This document shows positions 1 to 10,187 of a DNA stretch of 64,000 nt, piece by piece. This DNA comes from Epiperipatus broadwayi (lineage: Eukaryota > Onychophora > Udeonychophora > Euonychophora > Peripatidae), in NCBI GenBank assembly GCA_028023455.1, contig JAQFVV010012394.1:18680353-18744352 (forward strand), in the 5' to 3' direction. A program made the translations under genes and the position numbers. Within the stretch, counting starts at the first letter, position 1. Each line of letters starts with the position of its first letter. The notes below the pieces were generated by a model that searched no databases, was not told the DNA's origin, and worked only from the letters and a program-made list of their open reading frames with translations.

Positions 1-2808
1 AGATTTAAAACATCATAACCTTGATTGCATAAAGAATACTCGATCTAGGTTTCACTTAATATTCACGTGGGCATTCCATGCTGACCTTAATAACCTAATT
101 TAAGGATTGATGGACATGCCACTACTAAGTTTACATAATAAGAAATTAATTAATTGAAACGATGCGGCTTAATATGCTAATATATATATTACAGGGTTTC
201 TATTATTCACGCTATGACATTTTTAAATCATTAAGAATATAGTGGATTTCACTAACCATACATGGGTTTTTATTATGAATATTTATAAGATTTTAAGTCA
301 CAAAGAATATAATGGATTTTAATAACTATACGGGGAGCTTTTATTATCTACATTATCATATTTAAATCACAAGAGTATAACAGATTTCAATAACTGTATG
401 TGGACTTTTATTATGAATATTATATTTTAAATAACAAATGATCAAGTGAATTTTGATTATATTTGGACTTCATCAGAATTACATTAACAATAGATCAATT
501 ATCTTGGAAATTATGAGATGATTCATCATTTATGATTTATGTATAGAATAAGGAAAAGCATAATTATTTCGACATTCCGTCACATGACTTGACCTTGATA
601 GGCTTTCTTAGACGTTAACTGTTAACGTATTTAATAGCGGTTGAACGAAAGGGTAGATAGCGCTAATAAGCGATAACATATAATAAGGCAAACTAAATTT
701 ATAATATAATGAGAACTTGGGGTGGCTTAGGAAAATCATATCATTACGACTTACAGACGAATAAAATATGTGAGAAAGTATAAACAATAGCGTGCAGACC
801 GAATGATAACGTTTGAGAGGACGAGAAGCTTCATCAACTTGAGAACGAAGAATATAAGCTCATCTGCACTTGTGACAGATGGCATCCAAAGAAGTGGTCG
901 GCAAGATACTATGGTTCCGATTTTCCCAATGTTAACCCATAGTAGAGCTTGCACGATCAAACACAATCTGTGGGAGTCAGAGCCTCCACACTCTGCCGAG
1001 AAATGTGCTTTAAGGATTCCAGTGATGAGAGAAAGTATGACAAAGCAACCTTTGATTGATGAACGTTATCACCGGGACGCATCGTGAGGGCTTTCAGGTT
1101 TGTATTAACACTGATTTATATGGCCTTAAATAGTAATTAAGCCTAGCGTAATGAAATGATTATATACAAGCAATCCCAAAAAGGCAGACAATTTACTTAA
1201 AGAAGTTATCTAGCATATCAATAATAAAATATAACAATTAAAATTCCCTTCATTAAACGCAAATCAATATGTTCGAGAAATTAGTTACTTAAAATATCAT
1301 TAGATGGCGGGCTAATTATATAATGAATCATCACTTAAAAGGATCTGAATTCAATTTAATTAATACTAAATTTATGTAATATTAATCAATAGTGTGAAAT
1401 AATAGTTAACTTATTATAATAGCGGATAGCATAATTTCAATTAATAAAAATAGTTTAGGAATATTTTTCAACCGGGTGAATTTTTATAGTTTTGTAAGAA
1501 AACTTACGTTTAATAAATTCCTTAATGGCAGAATAGTAAAATAAGATAAGATTAATTCGCCAGATTGAATTATTAGCATATTAAAATGGGTATGATTTAC
1601 ATAATATCAAATGAAAATTGCCGCATTTAAAATAATAATACAGTAAGAGTGAAAACCTAGTAATCGAGTTTAGAAAATCAAACAGAAATTTAGATATTGA
1701 GCAAAAAGAAAAGTCATTGTTTAAGCAATTACTCGGTTTGGCATTACCGATGGAAAAATAAGCAATTACATTTTGAACATATAAAGATTACAAAAATGGA
1801 AATATTAAAAGGACATACTTTAAGTGAGCTAAATTTACATAATTAGAGGTTGAATTTTACATTTTACAATTAAGAAGATTATTTAGATAAAGTTTTTAGA
1901 GTTCATTTTTGCGGCAGGGAATTACCTTTCTTTCCGATGACTTGACAGCCGTATGCACACGTGTTGGTTTCATGTTTTATGAAATATGATTAATTTGGCA
2001 TTATTTTGACGAAATTGCGGTTAAAATCCGTTCCTTATGTAATTTACAGTTCATTTTGGCAGTAGTTTGGAAACGATGGCTTATGAGTACATTGGCATTG
2101 GCTTGATTTTGGAGAGATCGGGGAAGCAAATTTTAACTCTACTCACTAACCATTTTAAAGTTCAGAGTGACGTTGATTTTCTTAGCAACACGTTTAGAAA
2201 ATAACATGTAGAGCTCCTTAGTTAGGAAATGCGGTGGTATTTATACTCATTTTTGGCTGCCTTTGGGTAACCCCCGGATGTCAGCTAACGGTCTCAATGA
2301 CACAGCTAATTTTAAAGTATGAACGAGATCAAATTCGAGAGAGCTAGTCTTGGTCTATTTCAAGCTGAAAATAGACCTGCAGGATAAATGTTAAGTAACG
2401 TGACTTTTAAAATAAACCTATGTTAAAATAAAAATAAATATTTTCAGAATTTAAAATAAGGTAAGTCTTTTGTTTACTAAATTTGCATTACTCTCTCGAA
2501 CTTCCTCTCAAAAGTAAAAAAATACATGAATAAAAATATATACGTAATATAATGCTTTTAATAAAATTGTTTATCTGTTACACACACACATACGCATAAT
2601 TGTTTACCGTGATAGAAATTGATGTTTTATATTTATATCAATTTTAGATGAGAATAAAGCTTAATAAAAGATAAACAATCACGTGCATCAGTATACCTTC
2701 ACTCCCTAGTGATTTATTATTAAATGACTGAGTTTGAACCCATGTTTGAGGGTTTCAAACATCACCAGAAAGTGAAGTCAAATGTGAGCAACAGATTTGA
2801 CTGCTGCA
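1..2808 (-). mobile_element. LTR copy A (3' LTR) of a gag-only LTR retrotransposon
   Basis: This stretch recurs in the same direction at 6233-9095 with only a few differences per hundred bases by eye. Read on the minus strand, its end at 2808 starts TGCAGCAGTC, matching TGAAGCACTC at 9095. A purine run (AGGGGGA) lies just outside it, where a polypurine tract should sit before a 3' LTR. The other end runs off the window, so the length is at least 2.8 kb, long for an animal LTR. It carries no convincing gene: a 94-codon frame at 803-1087 exists in both copies, but its differences are mostly amino-acid changing. That the repeats are LTRs is inferred from the TG start, the purine run and the gag-like ORF between them. 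Confidence 0.75.
181..455. repeat. Degenerate tandem repeats of about 75-80 bp inside LTR copy A
   Basis: Roughly four units of a motif containing TTTTATTATGAATATT, then AATCACAAAGAATATA, then GATTTCAATAACTATA follow each other. The matching part of the second LTR (6412-6710) carries an extra partial unit, so the array changed length after the LTRs were copied. Confidence 0.7.
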
Positions 2809-2810
2809 TA

Positions 2811-2819
2811 TTCCCCCTG
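2811..2819 (-). other. Candidate polypurine tract of the LTR element
   Basis: On the minus strand the bases before the LTR start read CAGGGGGAA, followed two bases later by the TG of the LTR. This is the expected place for the plus-strand primer of an LTR retrotransposon. The run is short, so the call rests on position. Confidence 0.5.
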
Positions 2820-3207
2820 ATACGGAAACGGAAAAAAAAACAATAAAAAAAGGATTCTATTTCGAATCAATGCATTATTTCAGGTGACAAGAAAACGCAC
2901 GGTTTGGTCCCTCCATTTTAACAACATTTGAAATCTATCATTACCTGCCATTAATAAAATAAACCCCAATTATACTACTTAAATCTCATTGTCCACCTCT
3001 TGTAAAACTAATTAGCAACTGTATTTATATATAAATAAAAAAAACCCAAAGTAAAATGTAACATTGGACGCTATCTTTAGGTCTACCTTTTTAACACAAA
3101 ACATTTTAATCAATATGGGGTCTCCTAGAATGCTCTGGTTTTCTTTTTAAATGTCATATCTGTCAGTTTTACTGGATCAATCCGTCCGTTTTGGTGGGCC
3201 TAGATTA

Positions 3208-3495
3208 TTATCTCCCGGGGTCGGGCGGTACGTATGGTTTGAGATATAGATCATAATAACCTACAATTTGAAATATTTTTCTCTTAAGTTGGTCTTCCAA
3301 ATCCAGTGTCTCAATTCTATCCAGTATCACAACTAATTTTCTTTCGGGCGTGATTCTTCCATGATGGGAGTTTGCGTCTCTTCCATGATGGGAGCTTGCG
3401 TCTCTTCCATGATGGGAGCTTGCATTTCTTCCATGGTGGGAGCTTCTCCACGGAGGGAGTTGCCCTGTCAGATTCATTGTAGCATTGATCATCAC
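3208..3495 (-). pseudogene. Second ORF of the LTR element, with an 8-residue repeat
   Basis: This 95-codon minus-strand frame lies downstream of the gag-like ORF in the same element. It encodes about four copies of an 8-residue unit of the form SSHHGRDA, from a 24-bp DNA repeat at 3353-3440. After that comes a charged, non-repetitive tail ending in a proline-rich segment (YVPPDPGR). An overlapping frame from 3547 to 3317 reads the same DNA repeat as a lysine-rich KLPSWKRR unit, so which frame is used is unclear. It may be the C-terminal part of gag cut off by a frameshift, or a separate small protein. I do not recognise the family, and no CCHC zinc knuckle, protease or RT motif is visible. 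Confidence 0.4.
3353..3440. repeat. 24-bp tandem repeat, about 3.5 copies
   Basis: The unit CTTCCATGATGGGAGCTTGC plus four more bases is repeated with few changes. Because 24 is a multiple of three, every frame through it is repetitive and open frames persist on the minus strand. Confidence 0.85.
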
Positions 3496-3835
3496 CCCAG
3501 CTCACAAGCTTGAAACATCCATAATGCAGATATCTTGAAGATCGCACATCACTATTGCTTTTCCATTTGTCTTTGTGTCCTTTCCCTTTATTACCATCCT
3601 CCCAGTCATATACATCACTAATATTATTCTGAACTTTGGTGATTAGGTCTAAGCTTTGAATCCCATCGTTAAGGATACCAGTAATATCGGGACCATCATT
3701 ACTAAATGCTAAGTGGGCTATCTTTTCTGCTTCCAGAATTTGGTTTTCCGGCGCCCCTCCTATTGTGGCCGGTTTCTTAGATACTACATTGTTGGGCTGG
3801 TATTCTACATCTATTCTCTTGGCATCATTATCCTG

Positions 3836-4486
3836 CTACGATCCATTAAGATCGTCGGATGGGATTTTTATCACCACTTTAATCTGTTCAGTCTCTTGAT
3901 GCAGGCTCTCAACAGTATCAGTGATCACTCCCTTTATGTTAGAATCCGGGTGTGCTCCATCTGGGCTACCTGATTCAGGTCTTGGTACCAGTTTGATTTG
4001 TTCCACCTCCCAACGCAGATTCTCAATGATCTGTTTCATCAACCCTTGGGTTTCTCGGATGTCTTCCACATGTTCTCCTTGCATCCTGATGTTGGCTTTC
4101 ATCTCATCCAGTGTCTCTTCAGATTCTTGGATACGGTGGCATAGTTGTTCACATTCGTCCTTTACTTCTATAACAGCCGTATTGGTGTGATCTACTTGTT
4201 GCATCGTGTTTATTCTCATTTCTTGAAGTTCTTGGAAATATCTCCGGGACTCTTCCTTGGCCTCTTGGAACAGCGATTCCCTAGCCTCTCTGGTTTCCTG
4301 GAGCATACTACGCATTAAGGCCAGTAGGCTCTGTCTGTCCTCTTCCATCACTGATTTAGTCTGCTCATTATTCCTTACTCCTTCTAGTTCTTTAAAGGTA
4401 ATTTCCGAACCGAGATCTTCACTACCCAAACTATCATTATCATTCCCAGATTCACTGCTTTCCTTCATGTTAACAATTTTTTCCAT
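3836..4486 (-). CDS. Gag-like coiled-coil protein of the LTR element
   Basis: This uninterrupted 216-codon frame is the longest in the window. It starts at the first ATG (4486), with an acidic, serine-rich N-terminus (about residues 8-35). A long, charged, probable coiled coil follows (about 50-165), rich in E, Q, R and M, including MRSMLQETREARE. The C-terminal part has valine/isoleucine-rich segments (EQIKLV, EQIKVVIKI). It sits between the two long repeats in the orientation set by the purine run, where gag belongs. Coiled-coil N-termini occur in many Ty3/gypsy gags. No capsid major-homology region or CCHC knuckle is seen, so the gag call rests on context and composition. It could be an unrelated structural ORF. 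The absence of stops suggests a fairly young insertion. Confidence 0.6.
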   Translation of the reverse strand: MEKIVNMKESSESGNDNDSLGSEDLGSEITFKELEGVRNNEQTKSVMEEDRQSLLALMRSMLQETREARESLFQEAKEESRRYFQELQEMRINTMQQVDHTNTAVIEVKDECEQLCHRIQESEETLDEMKANIRMQGEHVEDIRETQGLMKQIIENLRWEVEQIKLVPRPESGSPDGAHPDSNIKGVITDTVESLHQETEQIKVVIKIPSDDLNGS

Positions 4487-5656
4487 CTGGTTTTATTATT
4501 ATTTTTTATGATAACTAAATTTACTCCCCCTGCCTTTCCTCAACCATCACCTATGCCAAAACTCAACTTCCTCTCAACTGTTCTGTTTCTGCCATCTACT
4601 TTTATACTGTCCCCTATTTCTGCGAAAATATTTACACTCAACTATCTTTGTCAAAACTAATACATATCATCAGATAAAATAAAGTATTAAAGATAAAAAA
4701 AATGATTTTTACCATGACATTACTTTGTCATATAGTCCGTTTGCTTTCTCGCACCTGAAATGTACTAAAAAAAAATCTTTTTAATTTCCCCATTGTACAA
4801 GAGATACAAAAACATATATGATACAATGACTCTCCTTTTGCTCACTCACATACTTGATTATGGTTTTCGCGAGTATTTACCGGTTGACAAAATTTATGTG
4901 TGTATGATGCACGGGCGCCATGTCAATGCAGTAGGCTTACCACTCATAACTATCTTTGGTTTGCATGCACATCAACAACTTTGATTGCTAACTTTATTAT
5001 GGTTTACATACTCAATACATATAAGTAGTCATAATAATCTTAGTATTAGACTTTTTGAAGGAAAAAAAAAACATTAATAAGTTAAAAGCAAAACACTCAT
5101 CAAAGTTTAGCACTAATATATGTTATTATCTATCAGATTATTATCTTAATTAACACATTCTTCCATGCACCAATATGATTCAAAAGAGATTTGAATATTA
5201 ATGTTAAAGATGGTCATACAATAATCTATTCTTTCCAATTCTTCAAATCTATTATTCTGTCACACATATTGACTTCCACAAGACTATATGATAATCTACT
5301 CTATGTTTCTTGGATTCTTTATCGACATGAAGGCATGTAGGCCATTGAAGCATATTGCCAACTACATCTGGCTGCTTGACAAGATATGATCCAGTTTATA
5401 AGGGTCTTCACCTCTCTGGTTACTCTAAATACATATGAGTCATTAAAGCATTACCAACTACATCTGGCTGCTTGCCAACATATGATCCAGTTTACGTTAT
5501 TATTTATAATATTAGTATTATCAATACCAAATTTATTTTAAGGTCACATCTCATATTGTTCGGCTTTTATTGCGTCTTTTAAGTCCAAAAAAAATAATCT
5601 TAATATCTATTTCACACTTCTTTAAAATAGAAAATATTATTTATACAACTTGAATA

Positions 5657-5730
5657 CTCTCCAGGGTATTGCAGGGTGTGGACATATTATTGAGGCAGAA
5701 CGATTTGGATTCAAACCTGAAAAAATTTTT
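5657..5730 (+). repeat. tRNA-like SINE head, unit 1
   Basis: The segment begins CTCTCCAGGGTATTGCAGGG and ends with a B-box-like GGATTCAAACC, followed by an A-rich stretch. The spacing between the A-box-like and B-box-like parts fits an internal Pol III promoter. Most of its first 25 bases recur at 5791. Confidence 0.4.
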
Positions 5731-5790
5731 TTACATATATTTATATTTGAACCAGAGGAGAAAAAAAAACACTATACATAATATCAATTG

Positions 5791-5862
5791 CTCTACAGGG
5801 TATTGCAGGGTGTGGTAATTTTGAAATGGCCCCACAGATGGGCGTACAAACCCGGGGACAAA
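5791..5862 (+). repeat. tRNA-like SINE head, unit 2
   Basis: It shares AGGGTATTGCAGGGTGTGG with the unit 134 bases upstream and has a degenerate B box (GGGCGTACAAACCC) before an A-run. The two units look like a dimer or two insertions of one SINE family within the retrotransposon leader. Confidence 0.35.
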
Positions 5863-6232
5863 AAAATACTCTGTACCAGTCAGAATTGTATGTTCATCTA
5901 ACAAGAATTAGCATCTAAGCAAAAGTTCCTAGAGTTCAATCATATGCGAGATACACAGGTCAGGAATATTCATGAACTCCGCCCTATTCCCATTTCCCAA
6001 GTCTATAACATTACAAACACTTCTGATGATAGCAGACTACTTTCTAACGATCCCTGGCCCAGAGGGTCAGCAGAGACACAAGAGATCTAATGATTAATTA
6101 AATGATGAGCAATATAATAACATGTGCATGCATGAATTAAGAAAATGTCCAAAGAATAGACCGTTAAATATGAATTTATTGAAAATAACATTAGTAATGA
6201 AATTAAATCAGTATGTGAGCAGCTGGATATAA

Positions 6233-9095
6233 AGATTTAAAACATCATAACCTTGATTACATAAAGAATACTTGATCTAGGTTTCACTTAATATTCACGT
6301 GGGCATTCAATGCTGACCTTAATAACCTAATTTAAGGATTGATGGATATGCCACTACTAAGTTTACATAGTAAGAAATTAATTAATTGAAACGACGTGGC
6401 TTAATATGCTAATATATATATATATTACAGGGTTTCTATTATTCACGCTACGACATTTTTAAATCATTAAGAATATAGTGGATTTCACTAACCATACATG
6501 GGTTTTTATTATGAATATTTATAAGATTTTAAGTCACAAAGAATATAATGGATTTTAATAACTATTCGGGGAGCTTTTATTATCTACATAACTGTACGTG
6601 GGCTTTTATTATCTACATTATCACATTTAAATCACAAGAGTATAACAGATTTCAATAACTGTAAGTGGGCTTTTATTATGAATATTATATTTTAAATAAC
6701 AAATGATCAAGTGAATTTTGATTATACTTGGACTTCATCAGAATTACATTAACAATAGATCAATTATCTTAGAAATTATGAGATGATTCATCATTTATGA
6801 TTTATGTATAGAATAAGGAAAAGCATAATTAATTTTGACATTCCGTCACATGACTTGACCTTGATAGGCTTTCTTAGAAGTTAACTGTTAACATCTTTAA
6901 TAGTGGTTGAACGAAAGGGTAGATAGCGCTAATAAGCGATAACATATAATAAGGCAAACTAAATTTATATTATAACGAGAACTTGGGGTGGCTTAGGAAA
7001 ATCATATCATTATGACTTACAGACGAATAAAATATGTGAGAAAGTATAAACAATAGCGCGCGGACCGAATGATAACGTTTGAGAGGATGAGAAGCTTCAT
7101 CAACTTGAGAAGGAAGAATATAAGCTCATCTGCACTTGTGACAGATGGCATCCGAAGAAGTGGTCGGCAAGATACTATGGTTCCGATTTTCCGAATGTTA
7201 ACCCATAATAGAGCTTGCATGACCAAACACAATCTGTGGGAGTCGGGGCCACCACACTCCGCCGAGAAATGTGCTTTAAGGATTCCAGTGACGAGAGAAA
7301 GTATGACAAAGCAACCTTTGATTGATGAACGTTATCACCGGGACGCATCGTGAGGGCTTTCAGGTTTGTATTAACACTGATTTATATGGCCTTAAATAGT
7401 AATTAAGCCTAGCGTAATGAAATGATTATATACAAGCACTCCCAAAAAGGGCAGACAATTTACTTAAAGAAGTTATCTAGCATATCAATAATAAAATATA
7501 ACAATTAAAATTCCCTTCATTAAACGCAAATCAATACGTTTGAGAAATTAGTTACTTAAAATATCGTTAGATGGCGGGCTAATTATATAATGAATCATCA
7601 TTTAAAAGTAAGGATCTGAATTCAATTTAATTAATACTAAATTTATGTAATATTAATCAATAGCGTGAAATAATAGTTAATTTATTTGAGATAATAGCGG
7701 ATAGCATAATATCAATTAATAAAAATAGTTTAGGAATATTTTTCAACCAGGCGAATTTTTATAGTTTTGTAAGAAAACTTGCATTTACGATTTAAATTCC
7801 TTAATGGCGGAATAGTAAAATAAGATAAGATTAATTCGCCAGATTGAATTATTAGCATATTAAAATGGGTATGATTTACATAATATCAAATGAAAATTGC
7901 CGCATTTAAAATAATAATACAGTAAGAGTGAAAATCTAGTAATCGAGTTTAGAAAATCAAATAGAATTTAGATATTGAAGCAAAAAGAAAAGTCATTGTT
8001 TAAGCAATTAATCGGTTTAGCATTACCGATGGAAAAATAAGCAATTACATTTTGAAAATATAAAGATTACAAAAATGGAAATATTAAAAAGGACATGCTT
8101 TAAGTGAGCTAAATTTACATAATTAGAGGTTGAATTTTACATTTTACAATTAAGAAGATTATTTAGATAAAGTTTTTAGAGTTCATTTTTGCGGCAGGGA
8201 ATTACCTTTCTTTCCGATGACTTGACAGCCGTATGCACACGTGTTGGTTTCATGTTTTATGAAATATGATTAATTTGGCATTATTTTGACGAAATTGCGG
8301 TTAAAGTCCGTTCCTTATGTAATTTACAGTTCATTTTGGCAGTAGTTTGGAAACGATGGCTTATGAGTACATTGGTATTGGCTTGATTTTGGAGAGATCG
8401 GGGAAGCAAATTTTAACTCTACTCACTAACCATTTCAAAGTTCTGAGTGATGTAGATTTCCTTAGCAACAACGTTTAGAAAATAACATGTAGAGCTCCTT
8501 AGTTAGGAAATGCGGTGGTATTTATACTCATTTTTGGCTGCCTTTGGGTAATCCCCGGATGTCAGCTAACGGTCACAATGACACAGCTAATTTTAAAGTA
8601 TGAACGAGATCAAATTCGAGAGAGCTAGTCTTGGTCTATTTCAAGCTGAAAATAGACCTGCAGGATAAATGTTAAGTAATGTGACTTTTAAAATAAACCT
8701 ATGTTAAAATAAAAATAAATCTTTTCAGAATTTAAAATAAGGTAAGTCTTTTGTTTACTAAATTTGCATTACTCTCTCGAACTTCCTCTCAAAAGTAAAA
8801 AAAATACATGGAAAAAAATATATACGTAATATAATGATTTTAATAAAATTATTATGTTTATCTGTTACACACACACATACGCATGATTGTTTACTGTGAT
8901 AGAAATTGATGTTTTATATTTATATCAATTTTAGATGAGAATAAAGCTTAATAAAAGATAAACAATCACGAGCATCGGTATACCTTCACTCCCTAGTGAT
9001 TTATTATTAAATGACTGAGTTTGAACCCATGTTTGAGGCTTTCAAACATCACCAGAAAGTGAAGCCAGATGTGTGCAACAGATTTGAGTGCTTCA
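6233..9095 (-). mobile_element. LTR copy B (5' LTR) of the gag-only LTR retrotransposon
   Basis: This is the downstream partner of 1-2808, colinear throughout. Small indels separate the two, including an extra repeat unit near 6580-6630 here. Read on the minus strand it lies upstream of the gag-like ORF, so it is the 5' LTR and would hold the promoter. The 9095 end is set by loss of similarity after TTCA. The 6233 end is only the point where the window starts in copy A, and the LTR may extend left towards about 5880-6050. Confidence 0.75.
6412..6710. repeat. Degenerate tandem repeats inside LTR copy B
   Basis: This is the counterpart of 181-455, with one additional partial unit (the CTGTACGTGGGCTTTTATTA type). 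It is also preceded by a slightly longer TA run. Confidence 0.7.
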
Positions 9096-9189
9096 ATATT
9101 GATGTTACCAATTTTATTTATTAATTTCTTTTATCATTCATTTCTTAAACCCATTAATAATCTCCATAGTGTAATAAAATGTCATAGAA

Positions 9190-9385
9190 TATCATGTTTC
9201 TCCCTGTTCAGCAGGACACGGATTAAATGGAACTTTAATGTGATGTAAGAAGTGTTGCTCATGGGTATTAAATCATGGAGCACTAGCAAATAGATTGGAG
9301 CTTGGTTTGACTAGGGACTTCCATATTCCATCTCGGTCAAGTTTAGTATATTTTGCATGGACTCTGGGTTGTGTTAACTAAATAT
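9190..9385 (+). repeat. Dispersed repeat, copy 1 (partner at 53921-54118)
   Basis: Shared blocks in order are TCTCCCTGTTC, GTATTAAATC(A/G)TGGAG, TTGGTTTGACT/TTGGTTCAGAT, TATATTTTG(C/T)(A/C)TGGACTCTGG and a TGTTA ending. The copies are clearly related but well diverged. The element type is not recognised. Its position just upstream of the gypsy element leaves open that it is part of that element's LTR or leader. Confidence 0.65.
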
Positions 9386-10187
9386 AATTCTGACCATTCG
9401 AGCCTCCCCGATCTAGTGATACTAATGTGGGTCTTTGAATCACTTCTTACAACTCAGAGGACATCTAGATATATTGACCAGAAATGTAGTGATCACACCT
9501 AATTTTTTTTTCCAATTTTTCTGGGATATATATTTATGTAGTTCACACGTGGTGCTTAAGTAAATTTTGCTTAATAGCTTAATATTTTAATACTTAATGT
9601 TTTAATATTGTGGGTCAATGCAATATTTTATATGGTTTTATGCATAATGGCTTTATTACTGATGACATGGCACCTGAAAATCGCTTGAATAGGGCAAAGG
9701 TTTCAATATAAATTTTGTCATCAGGAGTAAAGAAATTTAAAAAGGGGGGCCTATTATTTAAATTATTAAAGTCAAAATTGTGATTGGATTTGGGGTAATG
9801 GAGATGGTAACATGAGATAATTGTTTGTATACTTAATAAAATAAAATATTGGATCTAGTAAATTTTATAAGAATTAAGAAGCAGTTAACAAGAAAAAAAG
9901 AGAACAAGGAAGCACCACGGGTAAAAGTTTTTATTTTATTTTTTCTATATTATGTTATTGTTTAATTTTGTAAATATTTTATATAGTTGGCATAATGTGA
10001 AAACAGGAATAAGAGGAGTTATAGGTAGCAGAGAAGAGATAAGTTAGGTTAGATAGAGCAGTGGATTCATAGTAATAAAACTGGATAATTGGAGATAGCA
10101 TAGAAGAGTAGAGAACAATACATGGCTGTATTGTAAAAGAGCAAAATAGAGAAAATAGGAAGGGGACCTAGAATAGTAACAGCACCA
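9386..10187. other. Region between the dispersed repeat and the gypsy gag
   Basis: No gene is seen. If the Ty3/gypsy relic has a 5' LTR and leader they should be here, but no matching second copy is found downstream of 15200 and no clear primer-binding site is visible. A purine-rich stretch runs from about 9890 into the gag region. Confidence 0.4.

Larger units (their letters stand above)
4487..6232 (-). other. Leader region of the LTR element, with nested repeats
   Basis: Between LTR copy B and the gag-like ATG lies about 1.7 kb without a convincing gene. It contains a near-duplicate pair at about 5345-5398 and 5450-5495 (sharing ACATCTGGCTGCTTG and TATGATCCAGTTTA) and two tRNA-like units near 5657 and 5791. 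The LTR/leader boundary is unresolved because copy A leaves the window. A weak primer-site candidate reading TGGTACAGAG on the minus strand (5869-5878) resembles an initiator-Met-type site. Confidence 0.5.

Noticed and set aside
803-1087. A 94-codon plus-strand frame present in both LTR copies (also at 7069-7353) and its minus-strand counterparts
   Set aside because: It is present twice only because the LTRs are copies. The few differences between the two are mostly amino-acid changing, which argues against selection on a protein.
3353-3440. CRISPR-like regular repeat
   Set aside because: The units are directly adjacent with no spacers, and the context is a eukaryotic retrotransposon.
1-9095. 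Possible simple segmental tandem duplication instead of LTRs
   Set aside because: The TG start, the purine run next to 2808 and a gag-like ORF in the matching orientation favour LTRs, although without the left end and a target duplication it is not fully excluded.
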